Below, one piece after another: positions 1 through 7,321 of a stretch of 23,411 nucleotides of DNA; the stretch's first letter is position 1, and each line of letters opens with the position of its first letter. Made by a program: the position numbers and the translations under genes. The DNA is from Candidatus Aminicenantes bacterium UBA1061 (GTDB lineage: Bacteria; Acidobacteriota; Aminicenantia; Aminicenantales; Saccharicenantaceae), in the NCBI GenBank assembly GCA_002316315.1, contig DCDG01000031.1, positions 1 through 23,411 on the forward strand. Direction: 5' to 3'. A model generated the notes under the pieces. The model searched no databases and was not told where the DNA came from. It saw nothing but the letters and a program-made list of their open reading frames with translations.

Positions 1-121
1 ACTTTTCAACCTTTGCTAACATTTAACTTGGTCCGGGGTTTACCAGATAAGCCTATACTGGCATGGACAGTATCATCATTCAAGGCCTCAAAAAGCGTCT
101 TTTCCCTTGCAAGTTCACTTC

Positions 122-150
122 TTTACAGACCGGCTATAAATCTATATAAT
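122..150 (+). promoter_or_regulatory. sigma70-like promoter for tRNA-Leu
   Basis: TTTACA (122-127) and a perfect TATAAT (145-150) are separated by 17 nt, the ideal sigma70 spacing. Transcription would start near 157, about 18 nt before the tRNA. No other -10 of this quality lies between it and the downstream radical SAM gene, so the same promoter may serve both. Confidence 0.75.
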
Positions 151-174
151 TATTTTGTTTGAGCGTAGCCGGTT

Positions 175-261
175 GCGGAAGTGGCGGAATCGGTAGACGC
201 GTAAGCCTCAGGAGTTTATGGCCGAAAGGCTGTGTGGGTTCGAGTCCCACCTTCCGCACCA
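175..261 (+). tRNA. tRNA-Leu (anticodon CAG), CCA encoded
   Basis: The 7-bp acceptor stem pairs GCGGAAG with CTTCCGC, followed by discriminator A and an encoded CCA. The D-arm region carries GGTAGACGC, and the T arm is GTGGG-TTCGAGT-CCCAC. A five-pair anticodon stem (TAAGC/GTTTA, with one G-T pair) holds the loop CTCAGGA, which gives anticodon CAG reading CTG codons. The long variable arm (GCC-GAAA-GGC hairpin) is the class II form expected of tRNA-Leu. CTG is frequent in the genes around it. A run of T follows the CCA directly and a radical SAM gene begins 10 nt downstream. Confidence 0.97.
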
Positions 262-271
262 TTTTTTGTCC

Positions 272-1642
272 ATGTCCTCGAGAAAGTACCTTTTGCTCTT
301 AAATCCCTGGGCCTACGATTTTACCGCCTATGATTTCTGGTTAAGACCTCTCGGTCTTCTCTACCTGGCTGCCATTATCAGGCAATACACCAACTATGAA
401 CTGGACTTTATTGATTGCCTGGATAGCAGCCAGATAGATGCGTCCTGTCATTTCTGCCCAAAGCACCGGCCAGATGGCCGGAGTTCCTTTTTTAAGGAGG
501 AAGTGTCGAAACCCGAGATTTTCCATCATATTCCACGAAAATTTTCTCGCTATGGCTTACCCTACACCCAGATAGAATCAAGGCTCGAGAAGATTGCCCC
601 TCCCGAAGCTGTCCTTATAACCTGTACTCTGACTTACTGGTATCCAGGAGTCCAGGCGGCGGTAGAACTTGTCCGAAAAAAATTTGGCCATGTTCCGATT
701 ATTCTCGGCGGTGTGTATGCTACTCTTTGCCCTGATCATGCCAGATCTCAATCTGGAGCTGATCTGGTTTTGACTGGTCCTGGTGAAAATCAAATTCTCC
801 GGATTTTGCAGGAAATTGACGGACGGGATCAGTTTAAATCAACAGATGAGCTACCCGCTTTTCCCGATTTTGATTCACTACCCTGGCCAGCCTATGAGCT
901 GAGTCATAATACATCAGTTCTGGCTCTCCTGACCTCCCGCGGCTGTCCATTTCACTGCACCTATTGCGCCAGCCACCTGCTTTACCAGCAGTTTGAGCAA
1001 AGGCAGCCAGAAAAAGTGGTGGCCGAGGTCAGACATTTCTGGCAAACTCTGGGGACAAAGCAAATTGCCTTTTATGATGATGCCCTGCTCATTAATAAAG
1101 ACCGACATCTATTAAAAATACTCGAAGCCCTGGCCGGCTTGAATCCAGGTTTGCGTTTTCACACCCCAAATGGTCTTCATCCGCGAGAAATTGATCCGGA
1201 GCTGGCCAGGTGGCTAAAAATCTCGGGCTTTGAATCTATATTTCTTAGCCTTGAAACCAGTGACACAACCTTGCTGGCAGAAACCGGAGCAAAGGTCAGC
1301 CCGGAAGACTTAAAGTGGGCTCTCTGTCATCTGGAGGAGGCTGGCTTCGACCGGAACCAGATTTCAGTCTATTTACTGGTCGGCCTCCCCGGTCAGGACA
1401 GAAGCCAGGTAGTGGAAAGTATTAGATTTGTAAAGTCACTGGGAGCCAGGCCCCGACTGGCCTATTTTTCTCCAGTTCCTGGAACAGCTGACTGGAGAAA
1501 ACTGGTAGAATCTGGTCTGCTAAAAGACGACTCAGACCCCTTGCTTCAAAATAAACTGGTTTTTCCTTACTTCTGGAGCCGATTTACACCTGAAGATCTG
1601 GATGACATGAAAAAAGAAGCGGCCAGAAAAAGCACTGGTTGA
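272..1642 (+). CDS. B12-binding-domain-type radical SAM protein
   Basis: A 456-residue protein with the radical SAM cluster motif CxxxCxxC as C225-PFH-C229-TY-C232, preceded by TSRG, as in the B12-dependent radical SAM class. The N-terminal ~150 residues have the pattern of a cobalamin-binding Rossmann fold: LLLLNPW near the start and ILGGVYATLCPDHA before the radical SAM domain. The DxHxxG motif that supplies a lower axial histidine is not visible, as in many members of this superfamily. Such enzymes do radical methylations, ring contractions or other rearrangements; the substrate cannot be told here. A longer frame opens inside the tRNA at 218. I chose ATG 272 because the protein's homology-like part begins there and the earlier codons overlap the tRNA. 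There is no Shine-Dalgarno sequence, so translation may start on a near-leaderless RNA left by tRNA 3' processing. A GWxTD lipoprotein follows after 45 nt. Confidence 0.85.
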   Translation: MSSRKYLLLLNPWAYDFTAYDFWLRPLGLLYLAAIIRQYTNYELDFIDCLDSSQIDASCHFCPKHRPDGRSSFFKEEVSKPEIFHHIPRKFSRYGLPYTQIESRLEKIAPPEAVLITCTLTYWYPGVQAAVELVRKKFGHVPIILGGVYATLCPDHARSQSGADLVLTGPGENQILRILQEIDGRDQFKSTDELPAFPDFDSLPWPAYELSHNTSVLALLTSRGCPFHCTYCASHLLYQQFEQRQPEKVVAEVRHFWQTLGTKQIAFYDDALLINKDRHLLKILEALAGLNPGLRFHTPNGLHPREIDPELARWLKISGFESIFLSLETSDTTLLAETGAKVSPEDLKWALCHLEEAGFDRNQISVYLLVGLPGQDRSQVVESIRFVKSLGARPRLAYFSPVPGTADWRKLVESGLLKDDSDPLLQNKLVFPYFWSRFTPEDLDDMKKEAARKSTG

Positions 1643-1687
1643 TTTAATTTGTTTTCCGACGTAACTTATTAGCGGAGTAAAACCAAT

Positions 1688-2644
1688 ATGAAGAAAAAAA
1701 GCCAGTGGCTAGCAGGCTTTGCCGCATTATTGCTTTCTCTAGTTTTCTTTTTTCCGGCTTGCAGCCGCCTCGATAAGCTTGAAAAAAGTTTAAAGCCAGA
1801 AGAGGCCAGCTGGTTATCAGAGGTTCGTTATATCATTACCCCTGAGGAGAGGAAAATTTTTCTGGAGATGCCAGAGTCGGAAAGAGCCCAGTTTATAGAA
1901 GATTTCTGGAAACGGCGTGACCCTTTTCCTGATACCGAGAAAAATGAATATAAAGACGAATATTATCGCCGGATAGAACAGGCCAACCGGCTATTTCTGG
2001 GTGAGGGACGACCGGGCTGGCTGACTGACCGCGGCCGGATTTTTATCCTTTTTGGACCTCCCAGCGACCGACAGACCTTTCCAATGGAATCATCAGGTTT
2101 TTGCCGTGAGACCTGGTACTATGGCAGCTTCCCGGTGATTTTCATTGATGAACATTGTTCTGGACATTATATTCTTTCGGCCATCAACCTCCAGCACCTG
2201 CAGGACTTAAATATGGCTCAAGGTTATTTTCAAACCAATATTGCCCAGGAAAAGACTTTTTTTGATTATGAGCTGAAAGTAGCTGGCCGGCAAAGAAAAA
2301 GTGATCGGTTAGAACTTAAGTTAATCTTCAAAATTAAATATGATGAAATCTGGTTCGAGACCAAAGACGATGCCAGCGTGGAAGTTGGGCTCTTCCTGAA
2401 GCTGGAAATTAGAGATAAGTCAAACCAGATCGTCTGGCAGGGAACTAAAGAGGTCTCGATGGCCTATAAAGATGAAGAGGAGTTTAACCGGAATAAAGGG
2501 CGGACGCTGTCAGTCGAGATAGATATTAGCTGGACTGACGGTCAGTACCAGGTCCCCCCGCCTGGACAGTATTATCTTTATTCAGTTGCAAAACAGGTCA
2601 CATCTGAGGTTGAAATTAAAAAAGTTAAAGAAATAAGTCTCTAA
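1688..2644 (+). CDS. GWxTD domain-containing lipoprotein
   Basis: A 318-residue protein starting 10 nt after a GGAG site (1674-1677). The N-terminus MKKK, a hydrophobic stretch and FPAC (Cys25) look like a lipoprotein signal peptide. Residues ~45-125 hold the GWxTD-family signature: YIITPEE, F(W)KRRDPFPDT and the eponymous G110-W-L-T-D114 followed by RGRIFILFGPP. The remaining ~190 residues look beta-rich. The GWxTD domain is named only after its motif and has no established biochemical role; it is common in Acidobacteriota, Bacteroidota and related uncultured phyla. A second, longer family member lies at 19846-22002 on the other strand. Its stop codon is only 16 nt from the stop of the convergent TonB-dependent receptor gene, and no terminator is visible between them. 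Confidence 0.85.
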   Translation: MKKKSQWLAGFAALLLSLVFFFPACSRLDKLEKSLKPEEASWLSEVRYIITPEERKIFLEMPESERAQFIEDFWKRRDPFPDTEKNEYKDEYYRRIEQANRLFLGEGRPGWLTDRGRIFILFGPPSDRQTFPMESSGFCRETWYYGSFPVIFIDEHCSGHYILSAINLQHLQDLNMAQGYFQTNIAQEKTFFDYELKVAGRQRKSDRLELKLIFKIKYDEIWFETKDDASVEVGLFLKLEIRDKSNQIVWQGTKEVSMAYKDEEEFNRNKGRTLSVEIDISWTDGQYQVPPPGQYYLYSVAKQVTSEVEIKKVKEISL

Positions 2645-2660
2645 AAACTGAACCCGGTGG

Positions 2661-5600
2661 CTAAAATCTCAGACTGAAATTAAGCTGAATATCTCTGGTG
2701 CCATAAAGAGCTAATATTTTTTGGTAATTGCTATTGATTACCCTCAGTCCAGTCGAGACTCCTTCTCCCTCAGGATACCAGTAGCCGCCATCATTGAGGT
2801 CTTCCAGACTGTATTTCTGGCCAAGGAGGTTAAGTATATCCAGGCCGATATTCAGGCTTGTCCCCGAATTTAATTTAAGACTTTTTTCAAGTCTGATATC
2901 CAGCCTTTTAAAATCTGGCCAGCGGCGGCTGCCGGGCGACTCTAAATAAACGGTGGCCGGTAAATTCTGGGCTTGGTGTTCTTCCAGCCAGCTGGCCGGT
3001 GGAACAACTGTCACTGTCCTGGCCCAGGGAGCACCGCTCTCATAAGAGAAAAAGGCGCTGAGATATATCTCCCAGGGAAGCTGGTAGGTGCCCATGACTC
3101 TGGCTATAACCGGGCGGTCGAGATCAAGAGTAGAACTCTGGCTGACGTTAACCATGGCATTGGCGGTGTTAAAGAGATCGGTAAAGACTGAAGTGGCCTG
3201 GTGACTGAGACCAACATTTCCCCTGGCTTTGCTCAAGGTCAGCGAGCCAAGGAACTGCCACTTATCGGCCATTTTCCTTCTGGCCACGAATTGCCAGCCT
3301 GAATATTTTTGCTTTAACTGGCTAACATTATTCAGGCGGGTAAAAAAGGCAGGTGCCTCCTGAGAGGGGAAATAAACGGTCACCGATGTATCTTCATATT
3401 CAGAGCCTGAAGCTCCGGGGACAGTCGTGCTAAATGGTATCCACCAGTTGGTGGGCGTCTCTGGTGCATACCACTCCTGACCGCTATCCAGGTCATAAAG
3501 AACATCTTCAATCAGTCTGCTTCTAACTCTTGAGATGTAAGATAATGAGATAGTGAAGTTCTCACCTAGCTGCTGTTCGGCTGTGACCAACCACTCTGTG
3601 GTCAAAGGGGCTTTAATCTCCGGGGCAATTCTCTGGCGAAAATAGTCACTCTGGTGGATACGGTAATCTTCAGGCAAAAGCCGGTAAGTATCGCTGCTGC
3701 CCGCTTTCCCATCTCCATTTTCATCATACCAGTAAAAGAGATGATAACCGGTAGGCTGGCCAAGCGAAAACTGGGTTAAGTAGCTAAGCGATAAATGATC
3801 TGGATAGCGACTGAAGGAACCCTTGAGAAGAGTTCGTCCCTGGCCAAAAACATCTACTACCATCCCGAGACGCGGTGAAAAATTATGCCAGACCAGCATG
3901 TTGTCCCAGCTGGAGAAAATCAGCGAGCTATAAGGATTAATACCATAAATGGGAAGAATAATATCATATCCTACAGAATATGAAAGAGAAGAACTGTAGG
4001 TGCGGTAAAGCCTGGACAGACCTGCCTGAATTCTTTCAAACTTCAGCCCCAGATATAAATTAACTCTTTTCACCGGGCTGAAAACATCCCGGCCATAGAT
4101 ACTAAGGCGATGAATGGTTGATTTTTGTGATAAGCCGCCCTTATTGCTGCTGGCTAAATAAAATCCAACCAGACCCTGACCCACCATGTTTCCGCTCTCT
4201 GGAGATAGAGACTGGCCGTAATAATATGGGCTGCCATTTGAATAATAATAAATGAGGTTATTCTCTTTCCAGGTAGAAATAGTAGCCGTTGAGCTTCCAT
4301 ATTCGGCTCCGGCCACCAATTCATGCTGAAGATTCAAAAAGGACTGGAAGCGGGTAGCCGACGCTCCAACCCGGAAAATATCGCCTCTCAGATCCTGGTT
4401 GTAAGGTCCGCTACCCCAGGTATAACCGCTGACTGTGTCTATATACCTGGGCTGGCTGGCGGAATCGGATTTAAGTCCCCGGCCAGCATCATTTCGAGTG
4501 AAGGAAAAGAACAGATTAATTTTTGTTTCTGGATTAAGGGTATAATGACCAAACCCGTTGACCAGAAACAGGCTCTGGTTAAGGCTAGTGGTAGCAGATT
4601 CAGGTGTCCTGGGTGAGATAAGTTCCGGATCAATATTTTGTTTGTTCTTGCTGTAATTTAAAACGATCGAGGCGTTAATCTCAGGCGTAATTTGTGATGA
4701 CAGATGAAGCAGAAAGCTGGAGTTTTTATTTTTCCAGCTATACATAGGGTAAATGAGATTGGAGGGATCCCGCCAGGGAGAAAAAGGCGTATTTTTTGAT
4801 CTCTGGTCTAACTGGAAGCTGGTAAAATACCAGACCCGGTCAGGCATGATGGGTCCGCCGAGGTTAAGAGAAAAATTCAGGTTATATTTATCCTTAATGG
4901 CTGGGGCGTTGCCCATACGATTGATTTCATTTTGACTCCACAGGCTATCTGTTAACTGACCGCCAGTGCCGAGAAAGATCAGTTCCCCTGAAGCCTGATT
5001 TGCTCCATGTCTGGGAATGATATTAATCATCGCCCCGCCCTCAGCGTGACTTTCCACCGGGTGAAAGGCAGCCTCAACTTCAACTTCTTCTACCCAGTCA
5101 GGGTTGATATTATTAACAATACTCCTATTCAAAGGCTCATTAATTTCATTAACCGCGATAGTGGCTGTTGTTTCTCTAACACTCGAACCGTTGACAGAAG
5201 CAGTGGTATCGGCAGGCAGCTTTTCTGGAACCAGTCCAGGTATAAATTGCATTATTCCAGCCAGATCCTTGGTTTTGGGCATATGACTCAAGAGGTCCCG
5301 ATCGATAACATAAGACAGCTTGGGTGATTGACTGTCGAGCAGGGGCAGCTCGAGCAAAAGTATTCTTTCTTCTTCCTCCTCATCTGGTTCGAGTGATATT
5401 GGCAAGTAAATGGTTTTCCCGCTTTCAATCTTAATTTCATTAATAGTCGCCACAATAAAGCCAGGAGCCTCAACTGAAAGTTTATAAACGCCGGCTGGCA
5501 GCTCCCAGAAAAAATAATCACCGGTTTTTCTGGTTAGATAATATTGAATCCCAATCATATCGGTAGAACTGACATAAACATAAGCCCCCTTGATTGGACT

Positions 5601-5732
5601 TCCCTGCTTATCGGTGATTTTGCCTTTCAGAGCACCATTGATTTTGGTGGAAGCAGGAAGGCTCAAGGTGTTCAAAAAGAAGAAAGTGGTGATAAGCAAC
5701 AAGGTAAAAAGCAGAGTTGACTTTGGCTTCAT
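2661..5732 (-). CDS. TonB-dependent receptor with N-terminal carboxypeptidase-regulatory-like domain
   Basis: An outer-membrane active-transport protein, ~1023 residues from the start used here. Residues 1-28 form a signal peptide (MKPK, then hydrophobic, ending near LPAS). Residues ~33-115 are a carboxypeptidase-regulatory-like beta sandwich (GALKGKITDKQGSPIKGA, then GDYFFWELPAGVYKLSVEAPGF). A short acidic stretch (DEEEEE) follows, then the plug at ~130-255 (MQFIPGLVP, SVNGSSVRE, VEEVEVEAAF, EGGAMINIIPRHG) and a long aromatic-rich barrel ending in LRF, the usual C-terminal Phe of outer-membrane barrels. The frame extends to an ATG at 5783, but the signal peptide argues for 5732. A strong AAAGGAGG (5746-5753) lies 13 nt before it, longer than usual; a TTG sits 4 nt after it, too close. 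Substrate unknown. No SusD-like partner is adjacent; a ROK sugar kinase lies upstream on the same strand but behind a separate promoter. Confidence 0.9.
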   Translation of the reverse strand: MKPKSTLLFTLLLITTFFFLNTLSLPASTKINGALKGKITDKQGSPIKGAYVYVSSTDMIGIQYYLTRKTGDYFFWELPAGVYKLSVEAPGFIVATINEIKIESGKTIYLPISLEPDEEEEERILLLELPLLDSQSPKLSYVIDRDLLSHMPKTKDLAGIMQFIPGLVPEKLPADTTASVNGSSVRETTATIAVNEINEPLNRSIVNNINPDWVEEVEVEAAFHPVESHAEGGAMINIIPRHGANQASGELIFLGTGGQLTDSLWSQNEINRMGNAPAIKDKYNLNFSLNLGGPIMPDRVWYFTSFQLDQRSKNTPFSPWRDPSNLIYPMYSWKNKNSSFLLHLSSQITPEINASIVLNYSKNKQNIDPELISPRTPESATTSLNQSLFLVNGFGHYTLNPETKINLFFSFTRNDAGRGLKSDSASQPRYIDTVSGYTWGSGPYNQDLRGDIFRVGASATRFQSFLNLQHELVAGAEYGSSTATISTWKENNLIYYYSNGSPYYYGQSLSPESGNMVGQGLVGFYLASSNKGGLSQKSTIHRLSIYGRDVFSPVKRVNLYLGLKFERIQAGLSRLYRTYSSSLSYSVGYDIILPIYGINPYSSLIFSSWDNMLVWHNFSPRLGMVVDVFGQGRTLLKGSFSRYPDHLSLSYLTQFSLGQPTGYHLFYWYDENGDGKAGSSDTYRLLPEDYRIHQSDYFRQRIAPEIKAPLTTEWLVTAEQQLGENFTISLSYISRVRSRLIEDVLYDLDSGQEWYAPETPTNWWIPFSTTVPGASGSEYEDTSVTVYFPSQEAPAFFTRLNNVSQLKQKYSGWQFVARRKMADKWQFLGSLTLSKARGNVGLSHQATSVFTDLFNTANAMVNVSQSSTLDLDRPVIARVMGTYQLPWEIYLSAFFSYESGAPWARTVTVVPPASWLEEHQAQNLPATVYLESPGSRRWPDFKRLDIRLEKSLKLNSGTSLNIGLDILNLLGQKYSLEDLNDGGYWYPEGEGVSTGLRVINSNYQKILALYGTRDIQLNFSLRF

Positions 5733-5839
5733 CCTGGTCAAAATTCCTCCTTTGTTACTTGTCCGACTGGAAACTTGCCTCATTAGCGGTCAGATCAGGC
5801 TCCTTGAGGCCTGTTCTCCTGTTAAAAAATCAGACACAC

Positions 5840-5868
5840 ATTATATAATTTTTTCCCTGTTTTGTAAC
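5840..5868 (-). promoter_or_regulatory. promoter of the TonB-dependent receptor gene
   Basis: On the minus strand GTTACA (5868-5863) and TATAAT (5845-5840) are 17 nt apart. Transcription would begin near 5833, giving a leader of ~100 nt. That leader has a CAGGC...GCCTG inverted repeat (5796-5813) ahead of the ribosome binding site. The leader seems too short for a known riboswitch class and I do not recognise one. Confidence 0.6.
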
Positions 5869-5915
5869 AATTTAATAAAACTTTTAAAAGGAATAAAAAG
5901 TTACCGGACAAGTGT

Positions 5916-6878
5916 CTATTTTTTGTGGCGAGTGCTGGTTATGCTCTTCTGCCGGGCAAGCTGTTGTCTGGCCCAGGCTGCGGCCCCCATTAATCCGGCA
6001 TCATTACCCAGGCTGGCTTTCTCAATCCGGCAGAGGGAGAAGCTCTCCCCTATCGATCTTTTTTTAGCTTCTTTTATAGCTGGAGACAGTAGCCAGCGGC
6101 CAGCATCCATCACCCCGCCGCCAATTATAATGTTTTCTGGATTTAATAAATTGATGACAATACTGAGGCCTATTCCCAGAAAGTAGCCGGAGCGGTCAAA
6201 GCTTTTTCTGGCTGCTTCATCACCGGCTCTGGCCCGGAGATAAACGTCTTTAGCAGTCAGCCGCTCTTCTTTTTTCCCTGAGAAATTCAAGTAATTTCTG
6301 ACCAGGGCTGGTGCCGAAACTTCAGTTTCGAGACAACCGGTATTGCCACAATTGCAGCGGAGTCCTTCATGATTAACGGTAATATGACCTAGCTCACCGG
6401 CAAAGCCGCCCCGGCCCTGCCAGAGTTCTCCTGCCAGAATTAAGCCTGAACCCACTCCAGTCCCTATAGTCAGGAAAACCAGACTCTGTGTCTGCTGCCC
6501 GCGACCGAATATATATTCTCCAAAAGCAGCTAGATTAGCATCATTATGAATAAAAAATGGAACTGGAATAATCTTTTTTAAATGGGGGACAAGCGGGAAA
6601 TTGTTCAGGGCTTGATAATTAGGAGAATAAAGAATTCTTTTTCTGGCCAGGCTATAAAATCCGGCAAAACCAAAGCCGGCTGCTTTAATTTTCCGGCCGA
6701 ATTTATTTTCGAGTTCTTTCCAGATCGAGCCAATGAGAGTCATCAAGTGGTTAATATCAGGCGGGGAAGGGACTTTGTTTTTGAAGGCCAATCTGCCGCC
6801 GGCTTCAATCACACCATATTTTAGCTGGGTACCGCCTAAGTCAAATCCAGCATAATAGCCATGATATCTATCAGACAT
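5916..6878 (-). CDS. ROK family sugar kinase (glucokinase-like)
   Basis: A 320-residue cytoplasmic sugar kinase of the ROK family, probably phosphorylating glucose or a similar hexose with ATP. Visible motifs are the phosphate-1 loop D13-LGGTQ, the catalytic Asp113 in HNDANLAA, the phosphate-2 segment IGTGVGSGLI (138-147), and the ROK zinc site: His165 in GELGH with C175-N-C177-GNTG-C182-LE. There is no N-terminal helix-turn-helix, so it is a kinase rather than a NagC/Xyl-type repressor. The length matches bacterial ROK glucokinases. It lies 20 nt downstream of tatA on the same strand and lacks a strong ribosome binding site of its own, so it is probably cotranscribed with tatA. The exact sugar cannot be fixed from sequence (glucose, N-acetylmannosamine, fructose and allose kinases share these motifs). 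Confidence 0.88.
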   Translation of the reverse strand: MSDRYHGYYAGFDLGGTQLKYGVIEAGGRLAFKNKVPSPPDINHLMTLIGSIWKELENKFGRKIKAAGFGFAGFYSLARKRILYSPNYQALNNFPLVPHLKKIIPVPFFIHNDANLAAFGEYIFGRGQQTQSLVFLTIGTGVGSGLILAGELWQGRGGFAGELGHITVNHEGLRCNCGNTGCLETEVSAPALVRNYLNFSGKKEERLTAKDVYLRARAGDEAARKSFDRSGYFLGIGLSIVINLLNPENIIIGGGVMDAGRWLLSPAIKEAKKRSIGESFSLCRIEKASLGNDAGLMGAAAWARQQLARQKSITSTRHKK

Positions 6879-6898
6879 GACCGATCATCAGAGAGGAT

Positions 6899-7090
6899 TC
6901 AATTGGCAGCAGGCGGGTTAGAAGGGTTATCTGAATTATGCTCTTCTTTATGGCTGCTGACTGCTCTCTTAAAATTCTTGATACCTTCACCTAAGGATTT
7001 TCCCAGTTCAGGCAGCCTTCTGGCTCCAAAAATAACGATGACAATCAGCAGTATTATTAATAGTTCAGGGGCCCCTAAAGAACCAAACAT
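6899..7090 (-). CDS. tatA: Sec-independent protein translocase subunit TatA/E
   Basis: A 63-residue protein of typical TatA form: a short periplasmic start (MFGSLGAPE), one membrane helix (LLIILLIVIVI), the FG hinge, then the amphipathic helix RRLPELGKSLGEGIKNFKRAV and a charged, flexible tail. TatA polymerises to form the pathway for folded, twin-arginine-signal proteins. A TTG codon precedes the ATG at 7090 in frame, but it is 1 nt from the GGAGG (7095-7099), while the ATG is 4 nt away with the longer AAAGGAGG, so the ATG is preferred. No tatB or tatC is in the window, as in genomes where tat genes are scattered. It heads a unit with the ROK kinase gene. Confidence 0.93.
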   Translation of the reverse strand: MFGSLGAPELLIILLIVIVIFGARRLPELGKSLGEGIKNFKRAVSSHKEEHNSDNPSNPPAAN

Positions 7091-7143
7091 CAAAGCCTCC
7101 TTTCGGAGAATAGCGGAAATTAATTTTATCCGTCTTCAGGTAA

Positions 7144-7172
7144 AAAATACTATTTACCCGGACAGATGTCAA
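7144..7172 (-). promoter_or_regulatory. promoter of tatA-ROK unit
   Basis: On the minus strand a perfect TTGACA (7172-7167) is followed after 17 nt by TATTTT (7149-7144). The transcript would start near 7137, ~45 nt before the tatA ATG. It is divergent from the proposed lepA promoter 44 nt away. Confidence 0.7.
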
Positions 7173-7215
7173 GGAAAAGAAAGGGAGCAGGAAATTCATA
7201 AACAGGTGCCGGAGA

Positions 7216-7244
7216 TTGTCAGATGGCAAGTTTTAGATTAAAAT
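7216..7244 (+). promoter_or_regulatory. promoter of lepA
   Basis: TTGTCA (7216-7221) and TAAAAT (7239-7244) are separated by 17 nt. The start would be near 7251, leaving a ~70-nt leader before lepA. Confidence 0.55.
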
Positions 7245-7321
7245 TAATATGAAGTTAAATATATTGGAGACAGCTCCGAGCCGGTCATCATAATAAGCTG
7301 GTCTCGATTAGTATTTAAATT

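Noticed and set aside
1..162. Plus-strand frame open from the left edge to a stop at 160-162, and a ~37-codon minus-strand frame (116-6) that looks protein-like
   Set aside because: Neither shows a recognisable motif; the first runs through the tRNA promoter and the second lacks a start and has a stop just upstream. Too short to support.
218..271. Extended N-terminus of the radical SAM protein starting inside the tRNA
   Set aside because: The 18 extra codons lie within and just after the tRNA gene and do not resemble the family; ATG 272 is a better start.
5733..5783. Upstream ATG (5783) for the TonB-dependent receptor
   Set aside because: It would put 17 polar residues before a normal signal peptide, and the strong AAAGGAGG would then lie inside the coding region.
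5590..6186. 198-residue plus-strand frame
   Set aside because: It is antisense to the TonB receptor start, its promoter and the ROK kinase; no motif or ribosome binding site supports it.
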